9,510 nt of DNA from Candidatus Poseidoniaceae archaeon (GTDB taxonomy: Archaea; Thermoplasmatota; Poseidoniia; Poseidoniales; Poseidoniaceae). The notes under the pieces are model-generated. The model had not been told where the DNA came from and made no database searches. It saw only the letters and a program-made list of their open reading frames with translations. This document shows, one piece after another, positions 6,686 through 9,510 of this stretch. Position numbers and translations under genes: made by a program. Where the stretch lies: positions 1 through 9,510 of the forward strand of contig JAKMFY010000199.1 in assembly GCA_022425185.1 (NCBI GenBank), given 5' to 3'. Within the stretch, counting starts at the first letter, position 1, and each line of letters opens with the position of its first letter.

Positions 6686-8269
6686 ATGGCGCAACAAGAT
6701 GATGGTTCAGGTCGCGCACCTGTGGTTATCGTTCGTCCGACGACTTCAGTTACAAGCGGTATTGCCGTTACTCAGAAACTCGTAGGAGCAGCAGTTGCTT
6801 TTGGAGACATCTTGCGACGAACGTATGGTCCAAATGGACTTGACAAAATGATGTACAAGACAAATGGGGAGAATGCAATCACCAACGATGGTGCAAAGAT
6901 TGTTTCTGAACTCCTCGTCAAACATCCGGCTGCAAAGGCATTTGTTCAACTTGCAGAATCTCAAGAAAATGCTTGTGGAGATGGTGTTACAGGATGTCTT
7001 CTGTTTGCAAGTGAACTGATGCGAGAAGCAGGGAGGTTGCTCGAACGTGGCATTCATCCCTTGGTTCTTGTAGAAGCATTTCAGCACTCTTTGAACGAAA
7101 TTCTCAACATCTTAGATGCACGAAAAATACACGTTTCTGATGGTGAAAGACTTTCGGTTGTTGCTCAGACTGCAATGGTTGGAAAATCCGCAGAATCTGG
7201 AGGTATTCAACTTGCTAAATTACTCGTTGAAGCAATGGAAACTGTACGAGAATCTGGAAAACCGGTTCGAGCGGAACATATTCGTATGGTAAAAAGAGGA
7301 CGAGATAGTCTCCAAGACACTGTGCTGATCAAGGGAATGGTCATTGAACAGAAGTTTGATTCTGAACGTGTCCCAGAGATTAAGCAACTGTCCGGTGTTC
7401 TTGCTCTGACTTGCCCACTAACCGTTGAACAATCCAAGCGAGATGCTGAGATTGAAATCGAACGTCCTGAGCAAATGCTTGCATTCCTTGATGCTGAGGA
7501 AGCGATTTTTTCAAGGAAAATACAAGCCCTCGTCTCATCAGGGGCTAAAGCGATTTTCACATCGAAAGCAATCGATGATCGCATCAAACATGCTTGTTTT
7601 GATGAAGGAATTCTCCTCGTAGGGATGATGGAAGATGCTGGAATAGAAGATTTAGCATCTGCTACAAATGCAACACTCACCAATCATCTCGACGATATTG
7701 ATGCTTCATCACTCGGCTCTCTTTCAGCGGCAAAAATCGAGGTCTCAGAACGTGAGGATGGTCGACGAACCCGACTCATTGTTGATGTTGGAGAGACTGC
7801 TGGATTGGTTACTCTTGATGTCGGAGGTGGGCAAGGTGTTGCTACGGAAGAGTATGTACGGGCAATGTACGATGGGCTTCGTTCTCTTGAAGTCGTAATT
7901 GGAGACGGCGGGGTTCTTCTCGGAGGAGGAGCCTTCCATATTGCAGCAGCACTTCATCTACGAGAATTAGCAGAAGCCACTGCTGGACGTCATCGATTAG
8001 CAATTGAAGCCTTTTCTCGAGCTCTTGAGTCCATCCCGGTTGCATTGGCAAGTAATGCAGGAAAGGATCAGATCGATACTCTTCTCAAATTGAGAGCAGC
8101 GCATCGGAATGAATCTGTTGATTTTGGTGTAACCAAGGACGGATCAATCGGTGAAATCAGTGGAGTATTAATTCCCGCTTCGACCTTATCGCATGCCTTA
8201 CAAGCAGCAGTAGAGACAACATGTGGCCTACTTAGGGTCGACCAAGTCATCTCTTCTCGAGGCGATTAA
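6686..8269 (+). CDS. Divergent group II chaperonin (thermosome) subunit
   Basis: The 527-residue product is full length for a thermosome subunit. These form double-ring cytoplasmic complexes that fold proteins in an ATP-driven cycle. Equatorial motifs: RRTYGPNGLDKMMY (family T.LGP.G.DKM), ITNDGAKIVSEL (Asp68), HPAAK, and GDGVTG (98-103) where GDGTT(T/S) is usual; Asp99 is kept. The intermediate and apical regions follow the family pattern LIKGMVIEQK, AEIEIERPEQMLAFLDAEE and AIDDRI. The second equatorial half has MYDGLRSLEVVIGDGG (Asp396, the expected catalytic Asp), LLGGGAFHIAAAL (His where Glu is usual) and AFSRALESIPVALASNAGKD. The 350-385 stretch is poorly conserved, and the protein ends at VDQVISSRGD without the Gly/Met-rich tail of many thermosomes. 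ATG 6686 is the only in-frame ATG before the conserved core; a TTG at 6644 overlaps the upstream stop. This is probably a specialised paralogue, with a canonical subunit elsewhere in the genome. Confidence 0.93.
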   Translation: MAQQDDGSGRAPVVIVRPTTSVTSGIAVTQKLVGAAVAFGDILRRTYGPNGLDKMMYKTNGENAITNDGAKIVSELLVKHPAAKAFVQLAESQENACGDGVTGCLLFASELMREAGRLLERGIHPLVLVEAFQHSLNEILNILDARKIHVSDGERLSVVAQTAMVGKSAESGGIQLAKLLVEAMETVRESGKPVRAEHIRMVKRGRDSLQDTVLIKGMVIEQKFDSERVPEIKQLSGVLALTCPLTVEQSKRDAEIEIERPEQMLAFLDAEEAIFSRKIQALVSSGAKAIFTSKAIDDRIKHACFDEGILLVGMMEDAGIEDLASATNATLTNHLDDIDASSLGSLSAAKIEVSEREDGRRTRLIVDVGETAGLVTLDVGGGQGVATEEYVRAMYDGLRSLEVVIGDGGVLLGGGAFHIAAALHLRELAEATAGRHRLAIEAFSRALESIPVALASNAGKDQIDTLLKLRAAHRNESVDFGVTKDGSIGEISGVLIPASTLSHALQAAVETTCGLLRVDQVISSRGD

Positions 8270-8332
8270 GCAAATGCCCCCATCACATGCTTGATAACGT
8301 GGATGCAATAGAGTCTGATAACGGGTGCTGAC
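8270..8332 (+). other. Intergenic gap between the thermosome gene and purH
   Basis: This 63-bp gap has no convincing terminator hairpin or T-run and no clear TATA box; GCAATAGAG near 8306-8314 lies roughly at the expected distance for a leaderless purH transcript but is a weak candidate. Read-through from the thermosome gene is equally possible. Confidence 0.3.
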
Positions 8333-9510
8333 ATGGACTCGGAAAAACCTCGCGCATTGTTGAGTGTATGGAACAAGACAGGAATTGTAGAATTCGCAAC
8401 TGGTTTATCTGAATTAGGATTTGAAATCATCTCAACTGGCGGTACTGCTCGAACCCTAAAGACAGCGGGGCTTGAAGTCAAGAGTGTTACAGATGTAACA
8501 GAACATCCAGAAATATTTGATGGACGAGTAAAAACATTGCACCCTGCTATTCATGGCCCACTTCTTGCCCGTATGCAACAAGAATCTGATCGTGAAGGAA
8601 TGAAAGATTTGGGCTATAAGCCAATTACTCTCGTCGCATGCAATCTCTACCCATTTACGATGGCAGCAGCGCAGGATCCTCCACTCGTTGATGATGCGTT
8701 GTTAGAAATGATCGATATTGGGGGTCCAACAATGGTCCGTGCTTCTGCAAAGAATCACGCCAATGTCATCGTTTGTTGTAACCCGAATGAGTATGGTTCT
8801 ATTCTAGACGATCTTAGAGAAGCGAATGGTAAGCCAGATGGCGTACCAATTGAGCGAAGAAAGGCCCTTGCTTTACAAGCATACGAACATACTGCCTCCT
8901 ACGATGTTGCTATTGCCAATACACTCCATTCCCGTTGGAATGGACTGCCTGAAACTTATGATGATGTGGAAGAACAATCAAAGCGACATCATGCAACTCT
9001 TCTCGCATCTGCGAACAAAATGTCATCTCTACGATACGGTGAAAATGCTCATCAGAGCGCATCAATTTATGTTTCAAACGAAGCAATTGGCAGCCATTCT
9101 ACACTTGTAACTGCACACGTTGAAGGGGGTAAGGCAATGTCTTACAACAACTATTCTGATGCTGATGCTACGCTTCGATTATGTCGTTCTTTATCGACAA
9201 ATGAATGGCCTGATACGCCTCATGCATGTGTCATTGTAAAACATAACAATCCATGTGGAGTAGCACTTTCAGCAACACAGGTTCAATCTTTCAAGGATGC
9301 CCTAGCAAGTGATCCTGAATCTGCATTTGGCTCTATCATTTGCTTCAACGAGGCCGTCACACTCGAAACAGCGCATGCAATGTCTGAACTGTTTATTGAA
9401 GTTCTCATCGCTCCCGGATACGCTGATGATGCTAAAAAGTACATCATGAAGAAGGCTAATCGTCGCCTCCTTACAATCGAATCACCACAAAATCGTCTTG
9501 CCCCATTAAT
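8333..9510 (+). CDS. purH: Bifunctional IMP cyclohydrolase / AICAR formyltransferase PurH (3' truncated by window edge)
   Basis: An open frame runs from ATG 8333 to the window end without a stop, giving 392 residues of a protein usually about 510-530 long. PurH catalyses the last two steps of de novo purine synthesis: formylation of AICAR with 10-formyl-THF, then ring closure to IMP. The N-terminal MGS-like cyclohydrolase domain shows SVWNKTG, ISTGGTARTL, FDGRVKTLHPAIHG (62-75), NLYPF and IDIGGPTMVRASAKN. The Lys67, Tyr106, Asp128 and Lys140 positions fit the known cyclohydrolase catalytic set. The transformylase domain follows with LRYGENAHQ (233-241), GKAMSYNNYSDADA, VIVKHNNPCGVA (Lys303-His304, the expected catalytic pair) and DPESAFGSIICFNEAV. 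The start sits 63 bp after the thermosome stop; no Shine-Dalgarno is visible and no upstream in-frame codon fits better. Both activities appear intact as far as seen; only the C-terminal part of the transformylase is missing from view. Confidence 0.95.
   Translation, partial: MDSEKPRALLSVWNKTGIVEFATGLSELGFEIISTGGTARTLKTAGLEVKSVTDVTEHPEIFDGRVKTLHPAIHGPLLARMQQESDREGMKDLGYKPITLVACNLYPFTMAAAQDPPLVDDALLEMIDIGGPTMVRASAKNHANVIVCCNPNEYGSILDDLREANGKPDGVPIERRKALALQAYEHTASYDVAIANTLHSRWNGLPETYDDVEEQSKRHHATLLASANKMSSLRYGENAHQSASIYVSNEAIGSHSTLVTAHVEGGKAMSYNNYSDADATLRLCRSLSTNEWPDTPHACVIVKHNNPCGVALSATQVQSFKDALASDPESAFGSIICFNEAVTLETAHAMSELFIEVLIAPGYADDAKKYIMKKANRRLLTIESPQNRLAPL

Noticed and set aside
7207..7683. 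158-codon open frame on the minus strand inside the thermosome gene
   Set aside because: It lies antisense to well-conserved thermosome sequence and its Ser/Ile-rich translation shows no domain; it is a shadow of the coding strand.
1..9510. Search for tRNA genes, CRISPR repeats, insertion sequences and long repeats
   Set aside because: I saw no T-loop/acceptor-stem combination outside coding sequence, no evenly spaced direct repeats, no transposase-like frame and no terminal inverted repeats; coding density leaves little room.

Overview
The window looks like a stretch of archaeal chromosome, most likely from an uncultured marine euryarchaeon such as Marine Group II/III (Poseidoniia, Thermoplasmatota). 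That placement is an inference. It rests on a group II (thermosome-type) chaperonin, a COG1855-type PilT-family ATPase with a C-terminal KH motif, a membrane-anchored tandem winged-helix regulator, a Beta_propel (PF09826) lipoprotein, moderate AT-richness, very tight gene packing and few clear Shine-Dalgarno sites. Naming a lineage firmly would need a tree of the thermosome or ribosomal genes.

Layout. Positions 1-137 hold the last 44 codons of a DegT/DnrJ/EryC1/StrS-type aminotransferase on the + strand. It converges on, and overlaps by 10 bp, a CYTH-domain phosphohydrolase on the - strand (128-676). A short divergent intergenic region (677-748) follows. From there everything runs on the + strand: a membrane-tethered tandem winged-helix regulator (749-1615), a large lipoprotein with a beta-propeller domain (1663-3891), a Gfo/Idh/MocA-family oxidoreductase (3943-4890), a small four-helix membrane protein (4909-5265), a PilT-type ATPase with KH motif (5307-6647), a divergent thermosome subunit (6686-8269), and the 5' three quarters of purH (8333 to the window end). 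No gap between genes exceeds about 100 bp. I see no rRNA, tRNA, CRISPR array, insertion sequence or long repeat.

How the genes might work together. The winged-helix protein and the propeller lipoprotein are adjacent and co-directional, so a cell-surface sensor with a membrane-bound DNA-binding partner is possible but unproven. The ATPase and thermosome genes are 38 bp apart and are probably co-transcribed. PurH performs the last two steps of de novo IMP synthesis. The oxidoreductase and the aminotransferase fragment both belong to families common in nucleotide-sugar metabolism, but about 3.8 kb separates them.

The points most worth a second look are: the COG1855-type ATPase has no N-terminal PIN nuclease domain; the thermosome subunit is a divergent paralogue with an altered GDGTT motif and no Gly/Met-rich tail; PurH is a bacterial-style bifunctional enzyme in an archaeal setting; and the regulator/propeller pair described above. 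I found no clear defence system or other wholly new system.
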